From contig NZ_CP040709.1 in NCBI RefSeq assembly GCF_005952805.1, positions 2,728,001 to 2,792,000 on the forward strand: a stretch of 64,000 nt of DNA, in the 5' to 3' direction. The DNA is from Inhella inkyongensis (GTDB taxonomy: Bacteria > Pseudomonadota > Gammaproteobacteria > Burkholderiales > Burkholderiaceae_C). Made by a program: the position numbers and the translations under genes. Below the pieces are notes generated by a model. It had not been told where the DNA came from, searched no databases, and saw only the letters and a list, made by a program, of their open reading frames with translations. Shown here one piece after another: positions 43,086 through 54,842 of this stretch; the first letter of the stretch is position 1; every line of letters begins with the position of its first letter.

Positions 43086-44309
43086 TCACCCCAAGGCCGA
43101 CCGCCGCGCCGAGGCCCACACCACGGCCTGGGCGGCCAGCAGGGCCAGGCCCAGGGCGGCGGCAGCCAGCCAGAACACCCCGCGCGGCCAGCCTGCATCC
43201 AAAAGCAGTCCCGCCAGTGGCGCGGCCAGCGAAAAGCCGATGTCCAGGCCCGAATAGACGGCGCCATAGACCCGCCCTGTCGCACCAGCCGGCGCGGCCT
43301 GCTTGACCAGCAGATCCCGCGACGGACCGGCCAAGCCAGTACCGATGCCCGTCACCGCCACCAAGGTGGCGGCCATCCCCACATTCAAACCCGGCAAGGT
43401 GGCCAGCAGCAGCAAGCCCATCGCGGCTGCCAGCGCCAGCGCGATATTGCGCTCCAGGCGCTGCGAGCGTGCAACCCAAAAGCCCCCGAGCAACATCCCC
43501 AGGGCTCCGCACAGCATGTAGGCCGTCACCACCAGGCTCAAAGTGGCGGCATCCACACCATGAAGGGCGGCCAGGGCCGCTGGGGCGAAGCTCTGCAACG
43601 CCGCCAATGCGGCGGTGGTGAAAAGAAAGAAGGAAAAGCACAACCACACGGCCGGCAGGCGCAGGAAGGCCAGCGCGTGGTCGTCGTCCTGGGCGCGCTG
43701 GCGATGCGCGGGCACCAGCGCGAGGCGATCCGAGTGCCACCACAGCAAGCCCAGCACCCCCAGGGCCACGGCGGCTGCGCAGGCATAGACCCAGCGCCAA
43801 TGCAGACCCGCGCCCAGCACGGCCAGCGCAAGCACCGGCATCAGCGACCACCCCAGATTGCCGCTGATGCCATGCACGGAGTAGGCATGCCCAAGGCGAT
43901 TCGGTGCCACTCGCTGATTCAGCACGCTGAAATCGGCCGGGTGCATGGGCGCATTGCCCAAGCCCGCCAGGCTCGCGGCCAGGATCAAACCGCCATATCC
44001 CTGGGCCAATCCCGCCGCCAAGGCGCCCGCCGCAAACAACAACATGGCCACCATCAAGGCCGGGCGCGCGCCGTAGCGGTCCACCCAGAAGCCCGACAAG
44101 GCCTGGCCGATGCCGGAGACCGCATAGAACACCGTCACCAGCAAGCCCATTTCGGTCCAGCTCAGACCGAATTCACGCGCGAAGACCGGAAACAGCGGTG
44201 GCAGCAGCAAATGGAAGAAGTGACTGGTGCCGTGGGCCAATCCGATCAGAGAGATGGTGGACCAATCGGCACGGCGGCGCGCGGTGGCGTCCAAGGCGAG
44301 GGTTTGCAT
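43086..44309 (-). CDS. Major facilitator superfamily transporter
   Basis: A 407-residue permease with about twelve spans. MFS signatures: GFWVDRYGARPALM in loop 2-3 (G-x3-D-R-x-G-R type) and FWVARSQRLERNIALAL in the second half. The opening LIGLAHGTSHFFHLLLPPLF resembles the fosmidomycin-resistance/NNP-like subgroup of sugar or drug exporters; the substrate is unknown. The ATG at 44309 has AGGA 8 bases upstream; another at 44318 is possible. It diverges from an AraC-type regulator, which probably controls it. Confidence 0.85.
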   Translation of the reverse strand: MQTLALDATARRRADWSTISLIGLAHGTSHFFHLLLPPLFPVFAREFGLSWTEMGLLVTVFYAVSGIGQALSGFWVDRYGARPALMVAMLLFAAGALAAGLAQGYGGLILAASLAGLGNAPMHPADFSVLNQRVAPNRLGHAYSVHGISGNLGWSLMPVLALAVLGAGLHWRWVYACAAAVALGVLGLLWWHSDRLALVPAHRQRAQDDDHALAFLRLPAVWLCFSFFLFTTAALAALQSFAPAALAALHGVDAATLSLVVTAYMLCGALGMLLGGFWVARSQRLERNIALALAAAMGLLLLATLPGLNVGMAATLVAVTGIGTGLAGPSRDLLVKQAAPAGATGRVYGAVYSGLDIGFSLAAPLAGLLLDAGWPRGVFWLAAAALGLALLAAQAVVWASARRSALG

Positions 44310-44379
44310 GGCCCGCATCCTGGCAGCCGCTCTCCATTCCGGCTGAAGACAGGCCGACGAAAACTGTCGAGAATCAGCC

Positions 44380-45246
44380 ATGCCCGCTTCGTCAACCAGC
44401 CGCCCTGCTCGGCGCCGCGTCGTTCCGCTGGATCCCCGCATCCACGCACCCAGCCGCCAGCGCCCCTTGCGCGCCTCGGTGCGGCGCATGGCCCATGACA
44501 TGGACATCCATCCCCATCGGCATGCCTGGGGCCAACTGGTGTTTTCGATGGCCGGCGCGGTGCGGGTCGAGGCCGTACAAGACGAGCAAGCCTTGGCCTT
44601 CATCGTGCCGCCAGCCCGTGCGGTCTGGATCCCAGGCGGCGTTGAGCATGCGGTGCGCGCCATCGAACAAGCCGATCTGCGCACGGTCTACGTCGACGCC
44701 GCTTGCGCGCTAGAAGCCGGCACGGAGTGGCAACGCTGCCGCGTGCTGGATGTGAGCGCCCTGCTGCGCGAGCTGATTCGAGAGCTGGCCCAAGTGGACC
44801 AAGGCCGCAGGGAGCCAGATCCTCACGAGGCCTTGCTCGCGCCGCTGATCCTCGCCGAGTTGCGCCGCGCCAAGCCCGTGGCACTGGGCCTGGCCCTGCC
44901 GCGCGACAAGCGCCTGCGTCGGCTTTGCGAAGCAGCCTTGGCCGAACCCCAGCAGGACCACGGATTGCGCGCTTGGAGCCAGGAGGTCGGCGCCAGCGAG
45001 CGCACCCTGCACCGGCTGTTTCGCGAACAGCTCGGCACCAGCTACCGGCATTGGCGAAGCCAGCTGCTGCTGGCGCAAGGCCTGAGCCTGGCCGCACGCG
45101 GCCTGGCGCTGCAGGACATCGCCGCCGAGCTCGGCTATGCCAGCCCGAGCGCCTTTTCGGCCATGGTCAAGCGCAGCGTCGGACAGACGCCCAGCGAATT
45201 CTTCAAGAACGCCGGGTGGGCGGGATCAGCAGCGTCGGGAAGCTGA
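44380..45246 (+). CDS. AraC-family transcriptional regulator
   Basis: A 288-residue regulator. The N-terminal cupin-like sensor has HPHRHAWGQLVFSMAGAVRV and PPARAVWIPGGVEHAV. The C-terminal AraC domain has two HTHs (WSQEVGASERTLHRLFREQ and LALQDIAAELGYASPSAFSA) and ends with KRSVGQTPSEFF. It diverges from the MFS gene by 70 bases, so it likely regulates that transporter. Its last 44 bases overlap the convergent nadB 3' end. Confidence 0.9.
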   Translation: MPASSTSRPARRRVVPLDPRIHAPSRQRPLRASVRRMAHDMDIHPHRHAWGQLVFSMAGAVRVEAVQDEQALAFIVPPARAVWIPGGVEHAVRAIEQADLRTVYVDAACALEAGTEWQRCRVLDVSALLRELIRELAQVDQGRREPDPHEALLAPLILAELRRAKPVALGLALPRDKRLRRLCEAALAEPQQDHGLRAWSQEVGASERTLHRLFREQLGTSYRHWRSQLLLAQGLSLAARGLALQDIAAELGYASPSAFSAMVKRSVGQTPSEFFKNAGWAGSAASGS

Positions 45247-46804
45247 CCGGCAGGGTTTCGGGGAAGTCGCGGCTGTAGTGCAAGCCCCGGCTCTCATGCC
45301 GCATCAAGGCCGAGCGCACGATGAGCTCAGCGCAGTCCACCAGATTGCGCAACTCCAGCAGATCGCGGTTGACGCGGAAGTTGGCGTAGTACTCCAGGGT
45401 CTCGGCGCGCAACAGCTCGATGCGGTGCAAGGCCCGCTCCAAGCGCTTGGTGGTGCGCACGATGCCCACATAGTTCCACATCAAGAGGCGCAGCTCGTCC
45501 CAGTTGTGGGCAATGACGACCTGCTCGTCGGCGTTCTCCACCTGGCTCTCGTCCCAGCCCGGCAGGGTCTGGGCTGTGGCGGCGGGCTGGTCATGGATGC
45601 GCGCCGCACAGCTGCAGCCCAGCACCACGCATTCCAGCAGTGAGTTGCTGGCCAGCCGATTGGCGCCATGCAGGCCGGTGTAGCCCGTCTCGCCCACCGC
45701 ATACAGCCCCGGCAAATCAGCACGGCCGTCGAGGTCCGTCACCACGCCACCGCAGGTGAAGTGCACGGCGGGCACCACCGGGATCATCTGCTTGGCAATG
45801 TCGATACCCAACTTCAGGCAGCGTGCGTGGATGGTGGGGAAATGGCTCTTGAGGAAGTCTTCGCCCAGATGACGGGCATCCAGCCACACATGGTCTACGC
45901 CGTGGCGCTTCATCTCGAAGTCAATGGCGCGCGCCACGATGTCGCGCGGGGCCAGCTCCATACGCGAGTCATGCGCCGCCATGAAGCGCTCGCCATTTGG
46001 CAGCTTCAGATGCCCCCCCTCGCCTCGCAGCGCCTCGGTGATCAGGAAACTGCGTTCCTGCGGGTGGTAGAGGCAAGTGGGGTGGAACTGGATGAACTCC
46101 ATGTTCGCCACCCGGCAGCCGGCGCGCCAGGCCATGGCCACACCGTCGCCGGTGGCCGTGTCCGGATTGGTGGTGTAGCGATAGACCTTGCCCGCGCCAC
46201 CCGTGGCCAGCACCACCGCGCGCGCAGCCAGGGCCTCGACGCGGCCACTGTCAATATCCAGCGCATACACGCCATGGCAGCGCGGCGACTCTTCCTTCAG
46301 ATGCCGGTGGGTGATCAGGTCCACCGCCATCCAGCGCTGCCGCAGTTTGATGTTCGGATGCGCCTGCGCCTTGGCCAGCAGGGCATCGTGGATGGCCTTG
46401 CCCGTGGCATCGGCCGCGTGGGCAATGCGCCGCACCGCATGCCCGCCCTCGCGCGTCAGGTGCAGGCCCAGCGGGCCGCCGGCATCGGGTGTGAAGGGCA
46501 CGCCCTGCGCCACCAGCCATTCCACCGCCTGCGCGCTGCGTTCAGCAATGAAGCGGGCCGTCACCTCATCGACCAGACCGGCGCCGGCGTCCGCCGTATC
46601 GCGCACATGGCTGTCGATGGAGTCGTCGCTGCCCAGCACACCAACGATGCCACCCTGGGCCCAGGCCGTGGCCGCTTCGCCCAGCTCGCGCTTGGCCAGC
46701 ACCTGCACCGGCATGTGGTCGGCCAGATGAAGGGCAACGGTCAGTCCGGCCAGGCCGGCGCCGATGATGACGACCGGCGGAGCGGTGTTGGGTGCGGGAT
46801 TCAT
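45203..46804 (-). CDS. nadB: L-aspartate oxidase
   Basis: FAD enzyme of 533 residues oxidising L-aspartate to iminoaspartate, the substrate of NadA. FAD-binding VVIIGAGLAGLTVALHLA at the N-terminus, TAWAQGGIVGVLGSDDSID (active-site loop), and FIQFHPTCLYHP, HFTCGGVVTDLDGRADLPGL and GANRLASNSLLECVV of the succinate-dehydrogenase fold. The C-terminal helical domain is complete. Its 3' end overlaps the AraC-type gene on the other strand by 44 bases. Confidence 0.95.
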   Translation of the reverse strand: MNPAPNTAPPVVIIGAGLAGLTVALHLADHMPVQVLAKRELGEAATAWAQGGIVGVLGSDDSIDSHVRDTADAGAGLVDEVTARFIAERSAQAVEWLVAQGVPFTPDAGGPLGLHLTREGGHAVRRIAHAADATGKAIHDALLAKAQAHPNIKLRQRWMAVDLITHRHLKEESPRCHGVYALDIDSGRVEALAARAVVLATGGAGKVYRYTTNPDTATGDGVAMAWRAGCRVANMEFIQFHPTCLYHPQERSFLITEALRGEGGHLKLPNGERFMAAHDSRMELAPRDIVARAIDFEMKRHGVDHVWLDARHLGEDFLKSHFPTIHARCLKLGIDIAKQMIPVVPAVHFTCGGVVTDLDGRADLPGLYAVGETGYTGLHGANRLASNSLLECVVLGCSCAARIHDQPAATAQTLPGWDESQVENADEQVVIAHNWDELRLLMWNYVGIVRTTKRLERALHRIELLRAETLEYYANFRVNRDLLELRNLVDCAELIVRSALMRHESRGLHYSRDFPETLPVSFPTLLIPPTRRS

Positions 46805-46827
46805 CGCGGCATTCTAGGAAGGCAGCA

Positions 46828-46863
46828 CTGGCACACCCGCTGGCACATGCACTGGCACACTGC
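46828..46863. repeat. Three tandem 12-bp repeats between nadB and the DUF2804 gene
   Basis: CTGGCACACCCG, CTGGCACATGCA and CTGGCACACTGC lie head to tail, sharing CTGGCACA at 46828, 46840 and 46852. They fill the short divergent gap before nadB and the DUF2804 gene and could be operator copies or a slippage array. Confidence 0.75.
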
Positions 46864-46868
46864 GCGCC

Positions 46869-47864
46869 ATGGCGACTTCCCTCCCCCCAGCCCCTGGCCA
46901 CGGCGTGGCCGACGGCGCCCCCTTGATCGGCCGCTACGCCGGCAGCCCGGCCCAATTCGACTGGCGCGGCTTGCGTGCCCCATGGCAGCACGGCCCACTC
47001 TGGACGCGCCTGCATCACAAGCGCTGGCATTACGTTGGCATCGCCAGCTCGGAGCTCTTCATCGGCCTGGCCATCGTCGATCTGGGCTGGACGGCCACCG
47101 CCTTCGCCTATCTGTTTGACCGCGCCCAGGGGCGGTTGCTGGGCGATTGGAGCCAGGACGCCCTGCCCGGCCTGCAGGTGCAGATTGCCGATGCGCCACT
47201 GCACGGCGCACGGGCTCGGTTTCGCGGCCTCGGCAGCCGGCTGCAGTTGGAAGAAGCCAGAGGCCAGTTGCAACTGGCCGTGGATGTGCGCGGCCTGAAA
47301 GTGCAGGCCACGCTGGACCTGCCCACCGCCCCACCCTTGCTCGCCATCGGGCCCATTGATGGGGGGAGCGTGCATGGCACCGTCAAAACCACCGCCATGA
47401 AGATCAAGGGCTGGGCCGAGGCCGGCGGCCGGCGCTTTGCGCTCGACCAGGCCTTGGCCGCGTTGGATGCTTCCAATGGCCTGCTGGCGCGCCACACCGC
47501 CTGGCGCTGGGCCAGCGCGCACGGCAAAAACATCGGCCTGAACCTGCAGCAGGGCTACTTTGGCACGCAGGAAAACGCGCTCTGGCTGGACGGCGACCTG
47601 ATCCCGCTGGGCGCCGCCCACTTCGAGTTCGACCCTGCGCACCCCATGCAGCCCTGGCGCATTCACACTGCGGATGGCTTGCTGGATCTGCAGTTCACGC
47701 CCGAAGGCCTGCGCGCCGAGGACCGCAACCTCCTCATCGCCGCCAGCCACTATGTCCAGCCCATCGGGCGCTTCAACGGCTGGGTGCGCGCCGCGCCTGG
47801 CGCGCCCCAACGCACGGTCGCCGACCTGCTGGGCGTGACCGAGGACCACCGCTCGCGCTGGTAG
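46869..47864 (+). CDS. DUF2804 domain protein
   Basis: A 331-residue protein without signal peptide or membrane span. It matches DUF2804 by overall layout: LLIGRYAG-like opening, RLHHKRWHYVGIASSELFIGLAIVDLGW near the N-terminus, HTAWRWASAHGKNIGLNLQQ in the middle, and HYVQPIGRFNGWV near the end. The family function is unknown to me; the fold is thought to be beta-rich. It diverges from nadB and converges with the M2 peptidase gene, 12 bases apart. Confidence 0.75.
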   Translation: MATSLPPAPGHGVADGAPLIGRYAGSPAQFDWRGLRAPWQHGPLWTRLHHKRWHYVGIASSELFIGLAIVDLGWTATAFAYLFDRAQGRLLGDWSQDALPGLQVQIADAPLHGARARFRGLGSRLQLEEARGQLQLAVDVRGLKVQATLDLPTAPPLLAIGPIDGGSVHGTVKTTAMKIKGWAEAGGRRFALDQALAALDASNGLLARHTAWRWASAHGKNIGLNLQQGYFGTQENALWLDGDLIPLGAAHFEFDPAHPMQPWRIHTADGLLDLQFTPEGLRAEDRNLLIAASHYVQPIGRFNGWVRAAPGAPQRTVADLLGVTEDHRSRW

Positions 47865-47876
47865 CCCGCGCTTATT

Positions 47877-49709
47877 TCAAGGCCGCACCTCGGGATCCAG
47901 GCTTTGCAGCCGCGCGTTCTCGCGCCCTAACCAGGTCTGCAGCGGGGCGAAGTATTCGATTAGCGCGCCGCCATCCACCTGGCGCTCGCCGGTCAGGGCC
48001 TGCAGGGCCTCGGGCCAGGGCTTGCTCGCCCCCATCTGCAGCATGGCCTGGAATTTGGCGCCGGCCGCGCGGCTGCCAAAGATCGAGCAGCGGTGCAGCG
48101 GTCCAGTCTGCCTGGCTTCCCGGCACAGCGCGCGGTGGAACTGAAACTGCAGCAGATGGGCCAGGAAGTAGCGCGCGTAGGAGGTATCGCTGGCCACGTG
48201 GTACTTCGCGCCGGCATCAAAGCCACCGGGGCGCGCCGGCTCGGGCCGGCTCACGCCCTGCACCTGTTCACGCAGCCGCCACCAGCTGGCGTCAAAGTCC
48301 TCGGGCTTCACCTGGCCGCCGTAGACCTGCCAACGCCACTGATCAACGAGATAGGCAAAGGGCAGGAAGGCAATCTTCTGCAGCGCCTGCTTCAGTAGCG
48401 CGTCAATGTCATCGCCTGCCGGATCGCGGGCCGACATCAGACCGATCTGCCGCAGATAGTCCGGCGTGACCGATAGAGCGACGGTGTCGCCAATCGCCTC
48501 GTGAAAGCCATCGTTGGCACCGGCGCGGAACAGCTTGCTCTGCTGGCGGTAGGCCAGGTCGTAATAGACATGGCCCAGCTCGTGATGGATGGTGAGGAAG
48601 TCCTCGTCCGTCGGCCGGATGCACATCTTGATGCGCGGGTCGTCGGACTCGGTGAGATTCCAGGCCGAGGCGTGGCAGACCACCTCGCGGTCCTGCGGCT
48701 TCACGAACAGCGAACGTTCCCAGAAACTCGGCGGCAGGGGCTCCAGGCCCAGCGAGGTGTAGAAGCCCTCGCCGATGCGCACCATCTCCTTGGGCGAGAC
48801 CGGCCGCTGGGCCAGCACCCGCGACAGATCAAAGCCCGGCGCCGAGCCCTCGGGCCGCAGCAGCGGGTACAGATACTCCCAGCTCTGGCTCCAGAGATTG
48901 CCGAACAGATGGGCCGGAATGGGGCCTTGCGCGGGCACCAAGTCGCGCCCATAGGTCTGGCGCAACTTGAAGCGGGCATAGCGAAGCAGCTCGGCGTAGA
49001 GGGGCTGCACCTGGCGCCAGAGCCGCTCCATATCGGCCGCGAAGGCCTGCTCCGGCATGTCATAGCCCGAGCGCCACAGCGCGCCGTTGTCGCGGTAGCC
49101 CATGGCGCGCGCACCCTGGTTGGCCAGGGCCGTGTAGGCCACATAGTCATCCTTGTAGCTGCGCGCCACTTCGTGCCAGCCCAGCCAAGCCTGCTTAAGC
49201 GCAGCCGGATCGCGGCTCTCGGCCATCACCTGCTCCAGCGCGCCCAGGTCCAGGCAGTCGCCCGGGGTGGCCGGCTTCAACGGGCCGTCCTGGGGGCAGG
49301 ACTTGCCACGCCCATAGGCCCCATTCATGCCGGCCAGCAGCCGGGTCAGGCGCTCGCGGTCAGCGGCCTGCGACAGATAGCCGCTGAGCTGCAGCAGCCC
49401 GAGCTTGCGGGCTTCAATGGCGCCCAGCTTCAGGCCCTTGAAGCGCCGCGCCGCCAGCGCCAACTCGCCGCTGGCCTTGATGAGTTGCTCACTGGCCTGC
49501 GAGCTGATGAGCTCGGTGTCGACCGTGATGAAGTTGTCGGCCACCCATTGGGCGCGTTGCGCACGGATGGCCAGGTCTTCCAGCCGGGTTTCGGCGGCCT
49601 GGATGAATGAGCGCGCCTGCGCGGCCGTGGGTTCGGCAAGCGCCGCACCCGTACTGAGTGCAAGCGCGACCAGGACGGCCCACTGAGCAAGAAGGGGACG
49701 TCGGATCAC
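47877..49709 (-). CDS. M2-family (ACE-like) zinc metallopeptidase
   Basis: Peptidyl-dipeptidase-like protein of about 610 residues. The zinc motif HHELGH and the downstream Glu in ANDGFHEAIGDTVALSV match M2 peptidases such as angiotensin-converting enzyme, as do YDLAYRQQ and PFAYLVDQWRW. A signal peptide (MIRRPLLAQWAVLVALALST, cleaved near GAALA) fits a GTG start at 49709; the open frame continues to 49760, which would bury the signal. It is likely periplasmic. Physiological substrates are unknown. Confidence 0.88.
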   Translation of the reverse strand: MIRRPLLAQWAVLVALALSTGAALAEPTAAQARSFIQAAETRLEDLAIRAQRAQWVADNFITVDTELISSQASEQLIKASGELALAARRFKGLKLGAIEARKLGLLQLSGYLSQAADRERLTRLLAGMNGAYGRGKSCPQDGPLKPATPGDCLDLGALEQVMAESRDPAALKQAWLGWHEVARSYKDDYVAYTALANQGARAMGYRDNGALWRSGYDMPEQAFAADMERLWRQVQPLYAELLRYARFKLRQTYGRDLVPAQGPIPAHLFGNLWSQSWEYLYPLLRPEGSAPGFDLSRVLAQRPVSPKEMVRIGEGFYTSLGLEPLPPSFWERSLFVKPQDREVVCHASAWNLTESDDPRIKMCIRPTDEDFLTIHHELGHVYYDLAYRQQSKLFRAGANDGFHEAIGDTVALSVTPDYLRQIGLMSARDPAGDDIDALLKQALQKIAFLPFAYLVDQWRWQVYGGQVKPEDFDASWWRLREQVQGVSRPEPARPGGFDAGAKYHVASDTSYARYFLAHLLQFQFHRALCREARQTGPLHRCSIFGSRAAGAKFQAMLQMGASKPWPEALQALTGERQVDGGALIEYFAPLQTWLGRENARLQSLDPEVRP

Positions 49710-49837
49710 GACGGAGCCAATCCATCGGGGTGACACAGAGAAAGGCAGGGCGGCAGGCACGGTGACGGTGGTGGCAGGGCAAAGGGGCGGCAGTCTAGGC
49801 CCCCTGCCCGCCCCAGCCGCCCGTCACGGTGCCGGCC

Positions 49838-52429
<2,592 letters not shown>

Positions 52430-52453
52430 GGGATTCCTCCTGGAATGCCGACT

Positions 52454-52481
52454 ATCTGGGCCCGACCCCGCTCAATTCAAG
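52454..52481 (-). promoter_or_regulatory. Sigma-32-type heat-shock promoter of clpB
   Basis: On the minus strand CTTGAA (complement of 52476-52481) is followed after 14 bases by GCCCAGAT (complement of 52454-52461), matching the sigma-32 pattern CTTGAA-N11-15-CCCCATnT. It is about 25-50 bases before the clpB ATG. Confidence 0.65.
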
Positions 52482-52500
52482 CCCTGCCCCTTGATGTCGG

Positions 52501-52866
52501 TCAAAGGCTGCGTGCCAGCCACCAACCCAGGGCCGCTGCCAGCAGTGCCCCCACCACGTGGGCCAGGCTGTGCGCCAGCGCCCAGCCCCAGGCACCGCGC
52601 TGCAGCAGTTGAAGGCTCTCGGCCGAGAAGGCACTGAAGGTCGTCAACCCGCCCAGAAAGCCGGTGACCAGCGCCAGGCGCCACAGCGCCTGATCAGGTC
52701 GGGCCAAGAAGACCAGGCTGGCGCCGATCAAAAAGCCGCCCACCCCATTCACCAGCAGCGTGCCCAGCGGGAACCCGGCCCAGCGTGCGTTGAGCCAGAG
52801 ACCGATCTGCCAGCGCGCCAACGCTCCCAGGGCCGCGCCGCCGGCCACGGCCAGGGCCTCCTTCAC
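52501..52866 (-). CDS. crcB: Fluoride exporter CrcB/Fluc
   Basis: Small membrane channel of 121 residues with four spans that expels fluoride. Motifs: GALARWQIGLWLN, PLGTLLVNGVGGFLIG (with the conserved Asn) and GFLGGLTTFSAFSAES (Phe box and Na+-site region). The GTG start overlaps the moaE stop as GTGA. I see no fluoride riboswitch nearby. Confidence 0.93.
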   Translation of the reverse strand: MKEALAVAGGAALGALARWQIGLWLNARWAGFPLGTLLVNGVGGFLIGASLVFLARPDQALWRLALVTGFLGGLTTFSAFSAESLQLLQRGAWGWALAHSLAHVVGALLAAALGWWLARSL

Positions 52867-53324
52867 GTGGCGTTGCCCGCGTGAATGCCCCAGCGCGCCA
52901 GCGCGGCGTCGTCGGCCTCGCGGGCGTCGACCCAACGGGCTCCCGCAGGCCCGTGCTCCTTCTTCCAGAACGGGGCCTGGGTCTTGAGGTAGTCGATCAG
53001 AAAGGCGCAACCGTCCAGCGCGGCCTGGCGGTGGGCGCTGGCAGTCAGCACATAGACGATGGGCTCACCCACCTCAAGACGCCCCACGCGATGCCAGACC
53101 TCGGCGTGCTGCAGACCAAACCGGGGCACGGCCTGGTCGATCATGGCCTGGATGGCCGCCTCGGTCATGCCCGGGTAGTGCTCCAGCTCCAAGGCTTGCA
53201 AGCCGCCCTCGGGCAGATCGCGCACCACGCCCAAAAAACTGGCGATGGCACCCACCTCGGCGGCCAGTCCGTGCCGCCAGGCGGCATTCAGATCGAGGGG
53301 TTGGCTACAAATATGGACGGGCAT
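52863..53324 (-). CDS. moaE: Molybdopterin synthase catalytic subunit MoaE
   Basis: Catalytic subunit of 153 residues that inserts sulfur from MoaD into precursor Z. Motifs: IASFLGVVRD, LELEHYPGMTE, VWHRVGRLEVGEPIVYV, AHRQAALDGCAFLIDYLK, and TQAPFWKKE with the active-site lysines. moaD is not adjacent in this window. It is coupled to crcB by overlapping stop and start. Confidence 0.95.
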   Translation of the reverse strand: MPVHICSQPLDLNAAWRHGLAAEVGAIASFLGVVRDLPEGGLQALELEHYPGMTEAAIQAMIDQAVPRFGLQHAEVWHRVGRLEVGEPIVYVLTASAHRQAALDGCAFLIDYLKTQAPFWKKEHGPAGARWVDAREADDAALARWGIHAGNAT

Positions 53325-53396
53325 GTCGAAATTGTGTCACCCAGCTTGCGCAGCCCCCTGCACAATGGTCGTCAGAAGTTCCCTTTCGAGGTCCTC

Positions 53397-53756
53397 ATGA
53401 CCACGCTCAACCCGACCTCTCTGATCCGTTTCGCCGCCGCCCACCGGGACCACCGCAATATTGCGTTGCACTGCTGGGGGGTGCCCATGGTGCTGGCAGG
53501 TTTGGCATTGCTGCTGCAGGACGCCACCCAACTGGGCTGGGCCCTGGCCTTTGTGGCCTCGGGGTCCTTGCTGCAAACCGTGGGCCACTGGTATGAAGGT
53601 CGCCGCCCGGCGCTGGGCTTGATCAACTGGTTGCTGGCCCCCGCCTTCGTCGGGCTGCAAGGCCTGCACCGGCTCGGTCTTGCGCAGGCGCTGTGGCTGG
53701 CTGTGGAGCAAGGTGCCGGCCCACGCCGCCTGCGCGATCTGGCGCAGGCGCGCTGA
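53397..53756 (+). CDS. DUF962/Mpo1-like membrane protein (second copy)
   Basis: A 119-residue protein with the DUF962 core: H-x4-N-x3-H in HRDHRNIALHCWGVPM, two to three spans, and Q-x2-GHWYEGRRPAL. These His and Glu residues correspond to the metal site of yeast Mpo1, a dioxygenase of fatty acid alpha-oxidation. It is the short, ordinary form, unlike the longer DUF962 protein at 7155-7766. The ATG follows GAGG at 6 bases. It diverges from moaE and its stop abuts the convergent mrp gene. Confidence 0.8.
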   Translation: MTTLNPTSLIRFAAAHRDHRNIALHCWGVPMVLAGLALLLQDATQLGWALAFVASGSLLQTVGHWYEGRRPALGLINWLLAPAFVGLQGLHRLGLAQALWLAVEQGAGPRRLRDLAQAR

Positions 53757-54842
53757 TCAGGTGCTCTTTGAAATCGTGATCGTGGGGAACTTGCTGGCGT
53801 AATCCTTGCCCAGCTGACCCACGGCCACCGCCACCTGGCGCGCCAGCGCCTTGTAAAGACCCGCAACCGTACCCTCGGGCTCAGCCACCACCGGCGGCGT
53901 ACCCGCATCGCTTTGCTCTCGGATCGAGCGCATCAGCGGCAGGGCCCCAAGATAGCTGAGGCCAAACTGCGCCGCCATGGCCTTGCCGCCATCGGCGCCA
54001 AAGATGTGTTCCGCATGGCCGCAGTTCGGGCAGCAGAACACGGCCATGTTTTCCACCAGGCCCAGCATGGGCACGCCGACCTTCTCGAACATGCGCACGG
54101 CCTTTTTTGCATCGATCAAGGCAATGTCCTGCGGTGTGCTGACGATCAGGGCGCCGGTCACAGGCACGCGCTGTGCCAAGGTCAGCTGGATGTCGCCGGT
54201 GCCGGGCGGCAGGTCCACCACCAGATAGTCCAGATCGTCCCAGGCGGTCTGGCGCAGCAGCTGCTCCAAGGCGCCGGTGGCCATGGGGCCGCGCCAGATC
54301 ATGGCCTGGTCCTCCGGCACCAGGAAGCCGATCGACATCACCTGCACCCCATGGCCCATCAGCGGCTGCATGGTCTTGCCGTCGTCGGACTGCGGCCGCC
54401 CACTGACGCCCATCATCATGGGCACCGAGGGGCCATAGATGTCGGCATCCAGCAAGCCCACGCGCGCGCCCTCGGCCTGCAGGGCCAGGGCCAAATTGGC
54501 GGCTGTGGTGCTCTTCCCCACGCCGCCCTTGCCGGAGGCCACGGCAATCAGGTTCTTTACCCCCGGCAGCGGCTGCAAGCCCCGCTGCACCGCATGGGCC
54601 ACGATTCGCTGAGTGATCTGCACCTGCACCGGCGCCAGCTCTGCCAAGGCCTGGCTGACCTCAGCCTTCATGGCTGCGTGCTGGCTGGCTGCCGGGTAGG
54701 ACAAAGCCAGGTCGACCCGCAGCACGCTGTCGACCTCCGCCACCTTCAGCACCTGTTTGCTGGCCACCCAGGACTGCCCGGTGCCAGGTTCAATCAGTTC
54801 AGACAACAGCTTCTGGGCGGCAAGTTCGCGTGCGGTGTTCAT
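53757..54842 (-). CDS. apbC: Iron-sulfur cluster carrier ATPase Mrp/ApbC
   Basis: P-loop ATPase of 361 residues that carries Fe-S clusters to apoproteins. An N-terminal DUF59-like domain (LSELIEPGTGQSWVASKQVL) precedes the deviant Walker A GKGGVGKSTTAANLA, then LLDADIYGPSVPMMMG, and the cluster-binding C-x2-C in FCCPNCGHAEHIFG. It reads towards the DUF962 gene, abutting its stop codon. Confidence 0.95.
   Translation of the reverse strand: MNTARELAAQKLLSELIEPGTGQSWVASKQVLKVAEVDSVLRVDLALSYPAASQHAAMKAEVSQALAELAPVQVQITQRIVAHAVQRGLQPLPGVKNLIAVASGKGGVGKSTTAANLALALQAEGARVGLLDADIYGPSVPMMMGVSGRPQSDDGKTMQPLMGHGVQVMSIGFLVPEDQAMIWRGPMATGALEQLLRQTAWDDLDYLVVDLPPGTGDIQLTLAQRVPVTGALIVSTPQDIALIDAKKAVRMFEKVGVPMLGLVENMAVFCCPNCGHAEHIFGADGGKAMAAQFGLSYLGALPLMRSIREQSDAGTPPVVAEPEGTVAGLYKALARQVAVAVGQLGKDYASKFPTITISKST

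Noticed and set aside
52881..53396. Long N-terminal extension of the second DUF962 gene
   Set aside because: It runs antisense through moaE; the ATG at 53397 has GAGG upstream and matches the family size.
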